From the NCBI GenBank assembly GCA_002337005.1, contig DDFD01000024.1:20496-84495 (forward strand): 64,000 bases of DNA, read 5' to 3'. Under the pieces are notes generated by a model. That model saw only the letters and a list, made by a program, of their open reading frames with translations, did no database searches and was not told the origin of the DNA. Shown in pieces: positions 51,778-61,610 of this stretch. This DNA comes from Flavobacteriales bacterium UBA1937 (GTDB lineage: Bacteria > Bacteroidota > Bacteroidia > Flavobacteriales > Weeksellaceae). The position numbers and the translations under genes were made by a program. Within the stretch, counting starts at the first letter, position 1. Every line of letters starts with the position of its first letter.

Positions 51778-53979
51778 ATGAAAAACAAATATATCATTTT
51801 TGCACTTCTGGCAAGTGCTACTGTGTTTTCTCAAGAAAAAAATCTCAAAAACATCACTATGCTTACTGATGGTGGTGATAATGCGGAAGCTTACTTTTCG
51901 CCAGATGGTAAATTTCTGACGATGCAAGTCACCAATAAAGATTTAGGTGTAGAATGTGACCAAATATTTCTCTATGATTTATCAAAAGATCTTTCTAAAA
52001 AATCTGCTAATCTAAAACTGGTCTCCACTGGAAAAGGTAGAACTACTTGCTCTTTTTTTATGCCAGATAATAAACACGTTTTGTATGCTTCTACTCACGA
52101 AGGTTCTGTGGCGTGTCCACCTCCGCCAGTTCCTAAAGATGGCAAATACCTTTGGGCAATTTATTCAGATTTTGATATTTATGTAGCAGATTTGAATGGA
52201 AAAATCACCAAAAAACTCACCAATTCGCCAGGTTATGATGCTGAAGCTGTAGTTTCGCCAGATGGTAAAAAAATCGTATTTACCTCTACCAGAAGTGGTG
52301 ACCTAGAACTTTGGACAATGGACATTGATGGTAAAAATCTGAAGCAACTAACTTCAGGTTTAGGTTATGATGGCGGTGCATTTTTCTCTCACGATTCCAA
52401 AAAAATTGTATTCCGTGCTTCTAGACCAAAAACCGATGCCGAAATTAAAGAATACAAAGATTATCTCGCTCAGAATTTAGTAGCTCCTACCAATATGGAA
52501 ATTTACACCATCAATGCAGATGGTACAGATTTAAAACAAATTACACATCTTGGCAAAGCAAATTGGGCACCTTATTTTACTCCAAATGATAAAAAAATTA
52601 TTTTTTCTAGCAACCATCATTCAACCAGAGGATATGATTTCCAATTATATACCATAGATTTAGATGGTAAAAATTTAAAACAAATTACTTACACCAGCGA
52701 ATTCAATGCCTTCCCGATGTTTTCTAAAGATGGCAAAAAATTGGTTTTTAGCAGCAATAGAAATCAATCTAAACCTAGAGAAACCAATGTATTTATAGCA
52801 GATTGGGTAGATGATGAACCCGCAGAAAATGTAAGTGAAGACAATTTAAAATCTAATCTTTCATTTTTGGCCTCAGATGATTTGAAGGGAAGATTAGCAG
52901 GAAGCGAAGGCGAGAAAAAAGCAGCCGAATACATCAATAATAATTTCAAAAAATTAGGATTAAAGACAGAGTTTCAACCGTTTGAATATTCGGTGAAACT
53001 TAATCCTCATGATGAAAATTCTTCTACACCAAGTAAAGGGACTAACGTCATTGGTTATCTAGACAATAAAGCTCCGAAAACCATTATCATTGGTGCGCAT
53101 TATGACCATCTAGGATTAAATGAACATCACCACTCTACTTTAATGAATTCTGACGGACAAATACATAACGGTGCAGATGATAATGCTTCGGGTGTAACTG
53201 CCGTAATGGAGCTGGCTAGAATGTTCTCTCAAAATAAAACCCAAGAAAAAGTAAACTATGTTTTTGCTCTTTTCTCTGCCGAAGAAGATGGTCTTATTGG
53301 TTCGAAAAAACTAGCCGAAGATGTAAAAGCCAAATTCCCAAATGTAATAGCAATGATTAATCTGGATATGGTAGGCAGACTAAACCAAGACAAAGTCTTG
53401 AATGTAGGCGGAATTGGCAGCAGCCCTGTTTTTAAAGAATTGATAGAAAAATATAAACCTGCTGGTTATAATTTGGCATTAGATGAATCTGGTACCGGAC
53501 CAAGTGACCACACGAGTTTTTATTTGAAGGATATCCCTGTACTATTTTTCTTTACCGGAACGCACGAAGATTATCATAAACCAAGTGATGATACCGAAAA
53601 GATTAATTTCGAAGGTGTAAAAACCATTACCCATTATGTTTTTGGGATTGCCAATGAATTGAGCCAAAAAGCAGACATTCCGTTTACCAAAACTAAAACT
53701 ACTGCCACCAAATCTGCCCCTAAATACAAAGTAACGCTAGGAATTATGCCAAGTTATGCTGATACCAAAGACGGGCTGCATATAGATGGTGTAACAGACG
53801 GAAGACCTGCTGCAGTAGCTGGAATTGTTTCTGGAGATATTTTAATACAAATAGGAGAATGTAAAATCACTGAAGTCTATTCTTATATGGAATGCCTTGC
53901 CAAACTAAACGCTGGCGACGAAAGAGACGTTATTGTGATTAGAAACGGCGAAAAGAAAATGTTTAAGGTAAAGTTTTAA
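51778..53979 (+). CDS. exported M28 aminopeptidase with TolB-like propeller and PDZ
   Basis: The 733-residue protein has a signal peptide (ending TVFSQ). Residues 25-345 form TolB/PD40 propeller repeats (FSPDGKFL, VSPDGKKIVFTS, FSKDGKKLVFSS). The zinc-peptidase M28 domain (residues 370-630) follows with HYDHLG, HNGADDNASG, FSAEEDGLIGS, INLDMVGR and GPSDHTSFY, which hold the two-zinc ligands and the Glu base. A PDZ domain ends the protein. It is likely periplasmic or surface peptide breakdown. Confidence 0.93.
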   Translation: MKNKYIIFALLASATVFSQEKNLKNITMLTDGGDNAEAYFSPDGKFLTMQVTNKDLGVECDQIFLYDLSKDLSKKSANLKLVSTGKGRTTCSFFMPDNKHVLYASTHEGSVACPPPPVPKDGKYLWAIYSDFDIYVADLNGKITKKLTNSPGYDAEAVVSPDGKKIVFTSTRSGDLELWTMDIDGKNLKQLTSGLGYDGGAFFSHDSKKIVFRASRPKTDAEIKEYKDYLAQNLVAPTNMEIYTINADGTDLKQITHLGKANWAPYFTPNDKKIIFSSNHHSTRGYDFQLYTIDLDGKNLKQITYTSEFNAFPMFSKDGKKLVFSSNRNQSKPRETNVFIADWVDDEPAENVSEDNLKSNLSFLASDDLKGRLAGSEGEKKAAEYINNNFKKLGLKTEFQPFEYSVKLNPHDENSSTPSKGTNVIGYLDNKAPKTIIIGAHYDHLGLNEHHHSTLMNSDGQIHNGADDNASGVTAVMELARMFSQNKTQEKVNYVFALFSAEEDGLIGSKKLAEDVKAKFPNVIAMINLDMVGRLNQDKVLNVGGIGSSPVFKELIEKYKPAGYNLALDESGTGPSDHTSFYLKDIPVLFFFTGTHEDYHKPSDDTEKINFEGVKTITHYVFGIANELSQKADIPFTKTKTTATKSAPKYKVTLGIMPSYADTKDGLHIDGVTDGRPAAVAGIVSGDILIQIGECKITEVYSYMECLAKLNAGDERDVIVIRNGEKKMFKVKF

Positions 53980-53995
53980 TAAAAAATTAATAATC

Positions 53996-54448
53996 ATGGA
54001 TGAAATATCAAATTTTGAAGAATTCGATAATGTAAATGTTAAAAACCAAAGAAAAAAATTATTACCAATCTGGATTAAAGTTTTTATTTGGATTTTCTTT
54101 TTATTTGGAGCACTAGGAGTTATATTACTTCTGATTACTCCATTTACAGACAAAATAGATTTATCTTTATATGGTCTAACAACTAATAATCCTAAATCTT
54201 TAATAGGTATTGTTGTAATCTTACTATTTATTTTAAAAGGTACTGTATCTTATGGATTATGGTTCGAAAAAAAATGGGGAGTAAACATAGCACAAATTGA
54301 TGCAGTTTTAGGAATATTCATTTGTACAATTTCTATGTTCATTTTACCATTTTATAACCACAGTTTTTCTTTCCGATTAGAACTGTTGTTTCTCATCCCA
54401 TATTTAATGAAAATGAGCAAAATAAAAACTCAATGGGAAAGAATATAA
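53996..54448 (+). CDS. four-span membrane protein of unknown function
   Basis: The 150-residue protein has an acidic N-terminus followed by four hydrophobic segments (around residues 25-50, 68-88, 100-120 and 125-142). There are no polar motifs suggesting an active site. It starts 16 nt after the M28 peptidase and may share its transcript. It is convergent with clpS, with a shared terminator between them. Confidence 0.7.
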   Translation: MDEISNFEEFDNVNVKNQRKKLLPIWIKVFIWIFFLFGALGVILLLITPFTDKIDLSLYGLTTNNPKSLIGIVVILLFILKGTVSYGLWFEKKWGVNIAQIDAVLGIFICTISMFILPFYNHSFSFRLELLFLIPYLMKMSKIKTQWERI

Positions 54449-54451
54449 AAC

Positions 54452-54480
54452 AAAAAACTCGCTGATTAGCGAGTTTTTTT
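54452..54480. terminator. bidirectional terminator between the membrane protein and clpS
   Basis: AAAAACTCGCT pairs with AGCGAGTTTTT around a 5-nt loop, with T and A runs. It touches the clpS stop. Confidence 0.85.
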
Positions 54481-54769
54481 ATACAATCTCAGAAGTAAGA
54501 CCTCTGGAAATTAATTTTTCGTGCATCGGTTTTAGAAGTTCCATACTACCTGTTTTTACCGTGCATTTACCTTTATAATGAACCAAAATGGTGCATTGTT
54601 CTGCTTGTTCTAGCGTATGTTTGCAAATCTCTATCAGACATTCTATTACAAAATCAAAGGTATTTACATCATCATTATGAAGAACTAGCTTATAAACCTC
54701 GTCTTCATTCTCTAGCAAGGCTACTTCTTCTTCATATTCACGCTGTGGTTTATCGTAAAATCTTATCAT
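54479..54769 (-). CDS. clpS: ClpS, ATP-dependent Clp protease adaptor
   Basis: The 96-residue adaptor delivers N-degron substrates to ClpAP-type proteases. The conserved core is LVLHNDDVNTFDFVIECL, with the Asp pair that binds the N-terminal amino group, followed by HYKGKCTVKTGS. The N-terminal tail is acidic and flexible, as usual. It is a single gene, just upstream of a transcription terminator. Confidence 0.95.
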   Translation of the reverse strand: MIRFYDKPQREYEEEVALLENEDEVYKLVLHNDDVNTFDFVIECLIEICKHTLEQAEQCTILVHYKGKCTVKTGSMELLKPMHEKLISRGLTSEIV

Positions 54770-54874
54770 ATAAAAAATTCAAGGTTTAAGTTTGAGGTTT
54801 CCCTCTTTCAGAGAGTTAGCAAAACGAGGTAGGGATGTCAAAAAAAAATTCCATTCCCTTTTTCTCACATAAAA

Positions 54875-56224
54875 TTAATCCAATTCTTCAATAATATCAT
54901 CTACCAAATCTGGTTCTTGATAGGTCAGCTGAACCAATTCTACGCTTTTATTGTTCATTTTCAAGATTTTAAATTCATAATTATTTAATTTAAACTCTTG
55001 ATTTTCTTCTGGTATTTCTTCCAATTCGTGGAGGATAAAACCTGCCAAGGTATTATATTCTCCATCTTCTGGTAAAGATTTTGGTAAATGTTCGTTTATT
55101 TCTTCTAGCGGTTGTGTAGCTTGTACCCAAAATACATTTTCGCCTACTTTATCTACAATTTTTTCTTCTTCGTCTTCTTCGTCTTGTATTTCGCCTACCA
55201 ATTCTTCTAAAATATCTTCAAGGGTAATGATACCTTCTGTACCTCCAAATTCATCTATTACGATTGCCAAATGCTGTTTCTTAAGCTGGAAAACCTTCAA
55301 TAAATCCGAAACTTTTTTACTTCCTACCACAAAGAAAGCCTCTCTAAGATAATCACGAAGGTCAAAACTTTTTAAATCATTTAAGTTTTTAATATATTCT
55401 CTGATGATTTCTTTGGTATAAAAAATTCCTATAATATTATCAATAGAATCTTCATATACTGGGATTCTAGAGTATCCGCTTTCCATTATTTTTTCTAGAA
55501 TTTCTTCTTTCGGGTCTTCTATATCTATTGAAAAAATATTCTGACGAGGAACCATTACCTGCTTTGCATTGTGATCGGTAAAATCAAAAGCATTTTTTAT
55601 GATTTCGTAGTTTTCTTCTTCTATCTCTCCGCTATCTGCAGATTGTTTTACAAGAAGTTGTAATTCTTCAGTAGAATGTATTTCTTGGTCAGATGCAGGG
55701 TGTATTCCTATCAAGCGAAGAAAAGCATTAGAAATCACATTCATTAACCAAATAACAGGTTTAAAAATAAAATAGAAAAACCTAAGAGGTGATGATATGA
55801 ATAATGTAGTTGCTTCAGATTTTCTAATTGCAATAGATTTAGGCACCAATTCGCCAAATACGATATGCATTACGGTAATGATAGAGAAACTTACTATTAC
55901 TGAAAAAGTAGTGATATAAGTAGCCGGAATATCTAGATTAAAATAAGCAAACATATTATGAAATACGTGTTCTAGAGCGCTCTCTCCTACCCAACCTAAT
56001 GCTAGAGAAGCTAGAGTAATCCCGAGTTGTGTAGCAGATAAATATGCATCTAGATTTTTGATGATTAGCTCTGCTTGCTTTGCCATTTTGTTTCCTTCGG
56101 CAGCTTTTATTTGAATTTGTGAGTAGCGGACTTTAACGATGGAGAATTCTGCGGCTACGAAAAAACCGTTTAATAATACGAGTAATAATGCTATAATAAG
56201 TTTGATAAAACTATCAGGATCCAT
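54875..56224 (-). CDS. CNNM/CorC-HlyC family transporter-like protein
   Basis: The 449-residue protein has an N-terminal DUF21/CNNM membrane domain (residues 1-190, four segments). A CBS pair follows (residues 205-335, with QVMVPRQNIFSIDIED and IDEFGGTEGIITLEDILEELVGEI, in two parts). A C-terminal CorC_HlyC domain completes it. Members are linked to Mg or Co efflux and were once called haemolysins. Its -7 element is at 56248-56255. Confidence 0.92.
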   Translation of the reverse strand: MDPDSFIKLIIALLLVLLNGFFVAAEFSIVKVRYSQIQIKAAEGNKMAKQAELIIKNLDAYLSATQLGITLASLALGWVGESALEHVFHNMFAYFNLDIPATYITTFSVIVSFSIITVMHIVFGELVPKSIAIRKSEATTLFISSPLRFFYFIFKPVIWLMNVISNAFLRLIGIHPASDQEIHSTEELQLLVKQSADSGEIEEENYEIIKNAFDFTDHNAKQVMVPRQNIFSIDIEDPKEEILEKIMESGYSRIPVYEDSIDNIIGIFYTKEIIREYIKNLNDLKSFDLRDYLREAFFVVGSKKVSDLLKVFQLKKQHLAIVIDEFGGTEGIITLEDILEELVGEIQDEEDEEEKIVDKVGENVFWVQATQPLEEINEHLPKSLPEDGEYNTLAGFILHELEEIPEENQEFKLNNYEFKILKMNNKSVELVQLTYQEPDLVDDIIEELD

Positions 56225-56602
56225 TTAAATTTTTTAAACAATTAATGCAAAGATATAAAAATAATTAAAAACGCAGTATAAACAATAAAGGATACACTAG
56301 AAACGTGCATCCTTTTGGGTCTAAAAATCGAAATATGAAGAAAATTACTACTTCAAAAAAAATTCTACTACAGAAAATAACTAAAAATTAACAAATGTAT
56401 TAACAATCCGTAGTAGAAATTTGGCGTCATTTATGTTTTCGTAGTTATTAATAATTAAAAACAAATTTAAAACAGAATACTTATTCAAATCAATTACACC
56501 TTTGTGTAGTTTATTTATTGATTGGAGTTTCTAATTGACATTTCAAAATTATACTATTAACCACTTATAATCAATACGTTAAAATACGTATTTTATGTTA
56601 AA
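56225..56602. other. 378-bp intergenic region
   Basis: No gene is seen. AAAGGAT (56287-56293) and ATCCTTT (56309-56315) can form a hairpin with a T run, a possible terminator for the gene cluster to the right. It also holds the -7 element of the CNNM/CorC gene. The rest is AT-rich without clear structure. Confidence 0.5.
56248..56255 (-). promoter_or_regulatory. -7 element of the CNNM/CorC gene
   Basis: TATCTTTG on the minus strand lies 24 nt before the start codon and matches TAnnTTTG. No TTG lies at 19 nt. Confidence 0.45.
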
Positions 56603-57496
56603 TTACTCTAATGTTTTAGTAACCTTACCAATTAAAGATGCATTTTGCCTTGTTTTTTCGTAAACCTCCATTACATAATCACCTCTAGAAAAATCTTCGT
56701 TATCCCAAACAAATTCTAGGGTTTTTTCTTCTCCGTTTACATAATTAATTTCTACTTTATCAGAAAAAATAATTTTTTTATTATTAACAAAGAAAACTCC
56801 TGATGGTCTATTAGAAAAAGTAACCGTTTCGCCTTTAGGATTTTTGATGATCATAAAAAGTGTCTTTTGACCAGACGGAGCTAGTATATTTTCATTGATA
56901 TCAAAATTAACTTTTATCCTGTCTATTCTATACGCTTTATCTGTTTGTATTTCTTTTCCACTACTTCTTACTTTAAAACTATTCAGTTTAAAATTAGAAA
57001 GTGACAGCTTAGAAGCATAGTTTAGTAATTGGTCCTTTCTTTCAGAAATTTTCTTTTCTTTTACAATTTTTTCATCCAAATCACTCACTTTGTCTTGTAA
57101 TTTGGTCACTTCTATCACGATTTTATCTTTTTCGCTCAGTAGTTTAAGTTTTTCATCTTCTAAGACAATCACTTTTTCTTTATAATTTTTAAGAATGGTT
57201 TTAGAAAGTGTACCCATTATTTTTTTGGCTTCCATCAATTCTTCTTGGGTCACATTATTTTTATTGATAAGTTTTTCTATCTTTTGTTTTTGAGCAACAA
57301 TCTCTTTACTATTAAAATGAATATCATTTACCGCGAGTTCTAAATCTTTTTGGATGTATTGATATTCAGATTTTAAATCTGTAAATTGGGTCTTGACCTC
57401 AGTTTCGCTCATTTCTGTATTTAGGCTATCATAAAGCATGTACCCCGACAATCCCAAAACGCATAATGATAGTAATACAATGACTTTCGTTTTCAT
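56603..57496 (-). CDS. membrane-anchored coiled-coil envelope protein
   Basis: The 297-residue protein has one N-terminal membrane segment (VIVLLSLCVLGLSGYMLY). A long coiled coil (residues 35-165, Lys/Glu-rich) follows, then a C-terminal beta-rich domain (residues 180-297). No family was recognised, but this design is common in flavobacteria beside a sensor kinase. It starts 5 nt after the stop of the kinase gene, so both are in one operon and may act together in envelope sensing. Confidence 0.75.
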   Translation of the reverse strand: MKTKVIVLLSLCVLGLSGYMLYDSLNTEMSETEVKTQFTDLKSEYQYIQKDLELAVNDIHFNSKEIVAQKQKIEKLINKNNVTQEELMEAKKIMGTLSKTILKNYKEKVIVLEDEKLKLLSEKDKIVIEVTKLQDKVSDLDEKIVKEKKISERKDQLLNYASKLSLSNFKLNSFKVRSSGKEIQTDKAYRIDRIKVNFDINENILAPSGQKTLFMIIKNPKGETVTFSNRPSGVFFVNNKKIIFSDKVEINYVNGEEKTLEFVWDNEDFSRGDYVMEVYEKTRQNASLIGKVTKTLE

Positions 57497-57501
57497 AAAT
57501 T

Positions 57502-58929
57502 TTATTTTAAAAATTCAATATAAAAAATGGTTCCTTCGTCTATTTCTGTATCAAACCAAATTTTACCATTATAATCTTCCACAATTTTTTTCACCATAGA
57601 TAATCCTAATCCCATACCTGTAGATTTAGTAGTAAATTTTTGTTCAAACACTCTATCTCTATTTTCCTCTGAAATTCCACTACCATTATCTTCTATGCTG
57701 ATGATAAAACGATCTGTTTTATTTTTTATTTCTACTCTTACTTTTTTATTATTATGAGTGATAGATTGTATCCCGTTTTTCACAATATTGGTAATAATTC
57801 TGGTGAGATAAATACCATCTATTTTATAATACAATTCATCTACATTGGTATAAAATTCTATAATATGATCCGGGAAAATATCTACAGAATATTTAATAGT
57901 CTTTACTACATCTATCAAAGTATCATTACTGGTAGGCATTTTAGCAAAATCAGAAAAAGACTTGGCAATAGAGTAAATAATATCTATCTGATGTACCACT
58001 ACTTGGGTAAGGTTTCTTATTTTTTCCTCATTTTCGGGATCATCAGGATTATATTTTCTCTGAAAATTTTGCACAGATAATTTAAGTGGTGTAAGTGGAT
58101 TATTAATTTCATGGGCTACTTGCCTTGCCATTTCTTTCCAAGCTTCTTCTCTTTCGGTTTTTGCCAATTGATTGGTCTGTTCTTGCAATTTGCCAAGCAT
58201 AGAATTATAAGATTCTACCAAAGGTTTTATCTCATCATTTTCGGGGTAGTCTATCGGAGTATCTAGATATTCTACATTAGTTTTAGTGAGTTTTCTAGAA
58301 ATAGCTTCAATTTTTTTGGTTAAGTTTTTAGAAATAAACCAAGCTGCATAGCCACTTAAAATCAATAAAATGATAATCGCCAAAAAATATTGTTTTGCCA
58401 ACATTTTTAGATGTAAAAAAAGAGAAGCATGATTGCTGATATTGCTTACCTCTATTATGGCAATTGGCTGTTTTTCTGAAAACAAGAAATGATAGACGTG
58501 ATAGATAGACAGGTTATTTTTTTCATCAATAGATTCCGTGATAACTCTTTTTTTATTATTGAGAAGAGGTTCTAATACCAAAGCATCTAGATTTGTTTTT
58601 ACATTTCTACTGCTATTGAAAATATTGCCTTTTAAATCATAGATAGAAATGGTGGTATTATTTACATTAGCAATTTCAAAGATTCTATCATTTAGCAACT
58701 GAAGTTTTTCATCATCAGTGGTTAGATTCTTATTTTTATCTACCAAATAACGGAATGTATCTTGGATTTTGGTTTCGGTTTCTACTAAATCTTGTTGTTT
58801 ATTATGTCTTACCTTAAGTGTATCTTTATAGAAATTGAACAAAGCCATAGAGGTCACAAAAACTAAGTTTAATGACACCATAGCGATGAAAATCTTATAT
58901 CTAAAAAAAGTATTGTTTGAAAATATCAT
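57502..58929 (-). CDS. NtrY-like sensor histidine kinase
   Basis: The 475-residue membrane kinase has TM1 (residues 10-33), a periplasmic sensor region, and TM2 (residues 182-202). A HAMP-like linker, a HisKA domain (VAHEINNPLTPLKLS, phospho-acceptor His273) and an ATPase domain follow (NIVKNGIQSI, DNGSG, FTTKSTGMGLGLSMVKK). The NPLTP after the His is typical of NtrY-type kinases. No response regulator is in the same operon within this window. Confidence 0.93.
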   Translation of the reverse strand: MIFSNNTFFRYKIFIAMVSLNLVFVTSMALFNFYKDTLKVRHNKQQDLVETETKIQDTFRYLVDKNKNLTTDDEKLQLLNDRIFEIANVNNTTISIYDLKGNIFNSSRNVKTNLDALVLEPLLNNKKRVITESIDEKNNLSIYHVYHFLFSEKQPIAIIEVSNISNHASLFLHLKMLAKQYFLAIIILLILSGYAAWFISKNLTKKIEAISRKLTKTNVEYLDTPIDYPENDEIKPLVESYNSMLGKLQEQTNQLAKTEREEAWKEMARQVAHEINNPLTPLKLSVQNFQRKYNPDDPENEEKIRNLTQVVVHQIDIIYSIAKSFSDFAKMPTSNDTLIDVVKTIKYSVDIFPDHIIEFYTNVDELYYKIDGIYLTRIITNIVKNGIQSITHNNKKVRVEIKNKTDRFIISIEDNGSGISEENRDRVFEQKFTTKSTGMGLGLSMVKKIVEDYNGKIWFDTEIDEGTIFYIEFLK

Positions 58930-58944
58930 AGCATATTAGTTCTG

Positions 58945-58952
58945 CAAAAATA
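58945..58952 (-). promoter_or_regulatory. -7 element of the histidine kinase gene
   Basis: TATTTTTG on the minus strand, 16 nt before the start codon, matches TAnnTTTG. No TTG lies at the ideal distance. Confidence 0.42.
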
Positions 58953-59013
58953 CAGATTAATTAACTGTATTAAATTTAACATAAATAATTTTATTAAAAC
59001 AAGTAAATAGAAT

Positions 59014-59044
59014 AAAAAAAGCACCAACCTAGGTTGATGCTTTT
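59014..59044 (-). terminator. terminator of the ATP synthase operon
   Basis: AAAAGCA and TGCTTTT enclose the palindrome CAACCTAGGTTG. It lies 25 nt after the atpG stop and ends the minus-strand atp operon. Confidence 0.8.
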
Positions 59045-59068
59045 AATATCGTAACAAAATAACTATTA

Positions 59069-59929
59069 TTAACTATTCTTTAGTGCTTCTGCTCCAGATA
59101 CAATTTCAAGAATTTCATTGGTAATAGCAGCTTGTCTAGCTTTATTATAGAAAATTACCAATTCATTTTTAAGAGCTTGCGCATTATCTGTAGCCTTATG
59201 CATAGCCGTCATTCTGGCACCATGCTCAGAAGCAATAGAATCCAAAACTGCTTTATAAACCTGTGTTTTAATAGACTTAGGAATTAAACTTTCGATAATT
59301 TCTTTTCTACTCGGTTCGAAGATGTAATCACTATTAGCAACAATACCTGTGTTTTCCGGCATTTCAATAGGCAATAGTTGTTCAGTTTTTACTTCTTGTG
59401 TAGCAGCGTTGATAAATTTGTTATAAATTAGATATACTTCATCAAATTGACCTTCTTTAAAAGCTTTCATTACTTTAGAAGAAACTTTAGATACTGCTTC
59501 AAAACTCATATGATCAAAGATGGCACTTTGATTATCATATACCGTTCTGCTTTTTTTAACAGCATCAAAAACTTTTTTACCGATGGTTAAAACTTCTACT
59601 TCTACAGGTGTTGCAGAGATTTTATGATTAAGCTCTTTTACGATAGAAGAGTTGAAAGCACCAGCTAAACCTCTGTTAGAAGTTACCGCAATAATTAATA
59701 CTTTTTTTACTTCTCTTTTCTGAGCAAAAACCGAAACATTTTCAGAATCTGAGCTTGCACTTACATTCTGAATAATTTCTTGAAGTTTTTCGGAGTAAGG
59801 TCTTAGCATCACAATAGCATCTTGTGCTTTCTTTAGTTTCGCTGCCGAAACCATTTTCATAGCACTTGTAATCTGCATCGTAGATGATATCGATGTAATT
59901 CTACCTCTAATTTCTTTTAAATTTGCCAT
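59069..59929 (-). CDS. atpG: ATP synthase F1 subunit gamma
   Basis: The 286-residue central stalk turns within the alpha/beta ring. The N-terminal helix (ANLKEIRGRITSISSTMQIT) and the C-terminal helix with SEHGARMTAMHKATDNA are the conserved coiled coil. The middle Rossmann-like domain has AVTSNRGLAGAFN. It is the last gene of the atp operon here; atpD and atpC are not next to it, as is usual in Bacteroidota. Confidence 0.97.
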   Translation of the reverse strand: MANLKEIRGRITSISSTMQITSAMKMVSAAKLKKAQDAIVMLRPYSEKLQEIIQNVSASSDSENVSVFAQKREVKKVLIIAVTSNRGLAGAFNSSIVKELNHKISATPVEVEVLTIGKKVFDAVKKSRTVYDNQSAIFDHMSFEAVSKVSSKVMKAFKEGQFDEVYLIYNKFINAATQEVKTEQLLPIEMPENTGIVANSDYIFEPSRKEIIESLIPKSIKTQVYKAVLDSIASEHGARMTAMHKATDNAQALKNELVIFYNKARQAAITNEILEIVSGAEALKNS

Positions 59930-59937
59930 AATTTGTT

Positions 59938-60011
59938 TAGTTGTTGGTTGTCGGTTGTTGGTTGTTAGTTTTAGAATTTTCTGTCAACTACCAACCAAAA
60001 ACCATCAACTA
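59938..60011. repeat. long inverted repeat between atpA and atpG
   Basis: The left arm (59938-59970), built of TTGG(T)TTG-like units, pairs imperfectly with the right arm (59986-60011). The reverse complement of the right arm begins TAGTTGATGG, against TAGTTGTTGG on the left. The transcript can fold into a long hairpin in the atpA-atpG spacer. Confidence 0.6.
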
Positions 60012-60014
60012 ATA

Positions 60015-61592
60015 TTAGTTGTACTTCGCAGCTAAATCTGTAGCTACTTGTTTTAGAACTCCTGTTAATTGGTCGTCTATTTTACCCGCTTTAAGAGCAG
60101 CCATCACTTCTGGATGTTTGTTTCTTAAGAAATCAACATACTCTATTTGGAATTCTTTTACCTTTCTGATAGGAACGTTTCTTAATAAGTTTTCTGTTCC
60201 AGAATAGATCATTGCTACTTGTGCTTCTACTGGTAGCGGAGAGTTCACAGGTTGTTTCAATATTTCTACGTTTCTTTCTCCTTTAGAAATTACTGCAAGA
60301 GTAGCTGCGTCTAAGTCTGAACCAAATTTAGCAAATGCTTCTAATTCTTTATACTGTGCCTGGTCTAGTTTAAGAGTACCAGATACTTTTTTCATTGATT
60401 TAATTTGTGCGTTACCACCAACTCTAGATACAGAGATACCTACGTTAATCGCTGGTCTTACCCCAGAGTTGAATAAATCTGATTCTAGGAAAATCTGCCC
60501 ATCTGTAATAGAGATTACGTTAGTTGGGATATATGCAGATACGTCACCAGCTTGAGTTTCGATAATTGGCAATGCGGTAAGAGATCCACCACCTTTTACC
60601 ATTGGTTTTAAGGCATCTGGTAAATCGTTCATTTGTGCAGCAATGGTATCATCTTTAATTACCTTAGCAGCTCTTTCTAATAATCTAGAGTGAAGATAAA
60701 AAACGTCTCCAGGATATGCTTCACGACCTGGTGGTCTTCTTAATAATAGAGAAAGCTCACGGTAAGCAACTGCTTGTTTAGACAAATCATCATAAATGAT
60801 TAAAGCAGGTCTACCTATATCTCTGAAATATTCACCAATTGCAGCACCTGCCATAGGAGCATATACCTGCATTGGAGAAGGATCTGAAGCGTTAGCAGCT
60901 ACTACTACAGTATATGCCATAGCTCCTTTATCTTCTAACGTTTTTACAATTTGTGCTACCGTAGAGCCTTTTTGGCCTACTGCTACATAAATACAAAAAA
61001 CAGGTTCACCAGCATCGAAAAATTCTTTTTGGTTAAGAATCGTATCAATAGCAACAGTAGTTTTACCTGTTTGTCTGTCACCAATGATAAGCTCTCTTTG
61101 TCCTCTTCCGATAGGAATCATAGAGTCAATTGCAACAATACCTGTTTGTAGTGGTTCATTTACCGGTTGACGGAAAATTACACCTGGAGCTTTTCTTTCT
61201 AGTGGCATTTCGTAAAGTTCACCAGAGATAGGTCCTTTACCATCAATAGGATTACCAAGAGTATCTACTACTCTACCTAGCATTCCTTCTCCTACTCTGA
61301 TAGAAGAGATTCTTTGAGTCCTTTTTACGGTATCTCCTTCTTTTACTTTTTTAGATTCTCCTAGAAGTGCAACACCTACGTTGTCTTCTGCAAGATTCAA
61401 TACAATACCTTCAATACCCCCTTGAAATTTTACCAATTCTCCGTATTGTACATTTTCTAAACCGTAAACAAGCGCAATACCGTCTCCGATTTGTAATACT
61501 GTACCTACTTCTTCTACGTTTGATTGCGTATCAAAATTGGCCAATTGTTGTTTTAAAATTGCTGAAACTTCAGCCGGATTTATTTCTGCCAT
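60015..61592 (-). CDS. atpA: ATP synthase F1 subunit alpha
   Basis: The 525-residue subunit has the P-loop GDRQTGKTTVAIDT and the signature PAINVGISVSRVGG. The N-terminal beta-barrel is followed by the nucleotide domain and the helical C-terminus. It alternates with beta in the catalytic hexamer. It is the fifth gene of atpB-E-F-H-A-G and is followed by a structured spacer before atpG. Confidence 0.98.
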   Translation of the reverse strand: MAEINPAEVSAILKQQLANFDTQSNVEEVGTVLQIGDGIALVYGLENVQYGELVKFQGGIEGIVLNLAEDNVGVALLGESKKVKEGDTVKRTQRISSIRVGEGMLGRVVDTLGNPIDGKGPISGELYEMPLERKAPGVIFRQPVNEPLQTGIVAIDSMIPIGRGQRELIIGDRQTGKTTVAIDTILNQKEFFDAGEPVFCIYVAVGQKGSTVAQIVKTLEDKGAMAYTVVVAANASDPSPMQVYAPMAGAAIGEYFRDIGRPALIIYDDLSKQAVAYRELSLLLRRPPGREAYPGDVFYLHSRLLERAAKVIKDDTIAAQMNDLPDALKPMVKGGGSLTALPIIETQAGDVSAYIPTNVISITDGQIFLESDLFNSGVRPAINVGISVSRVGGNAQIKSMKKVSGTLKLDQAQYKELEAFAKFGSDLDAATLAVISKGERNVEILKQPVNSPLPVEAQVAMIYSGTENLLRNVPIRKVKEFQIEYVDFLRNKHPEVMAALKAGKIDDQLTGVLKQVATDLAAKYN

Positions 61593-61610
61593 TTTATGGT
61601 TGTTTTAATC

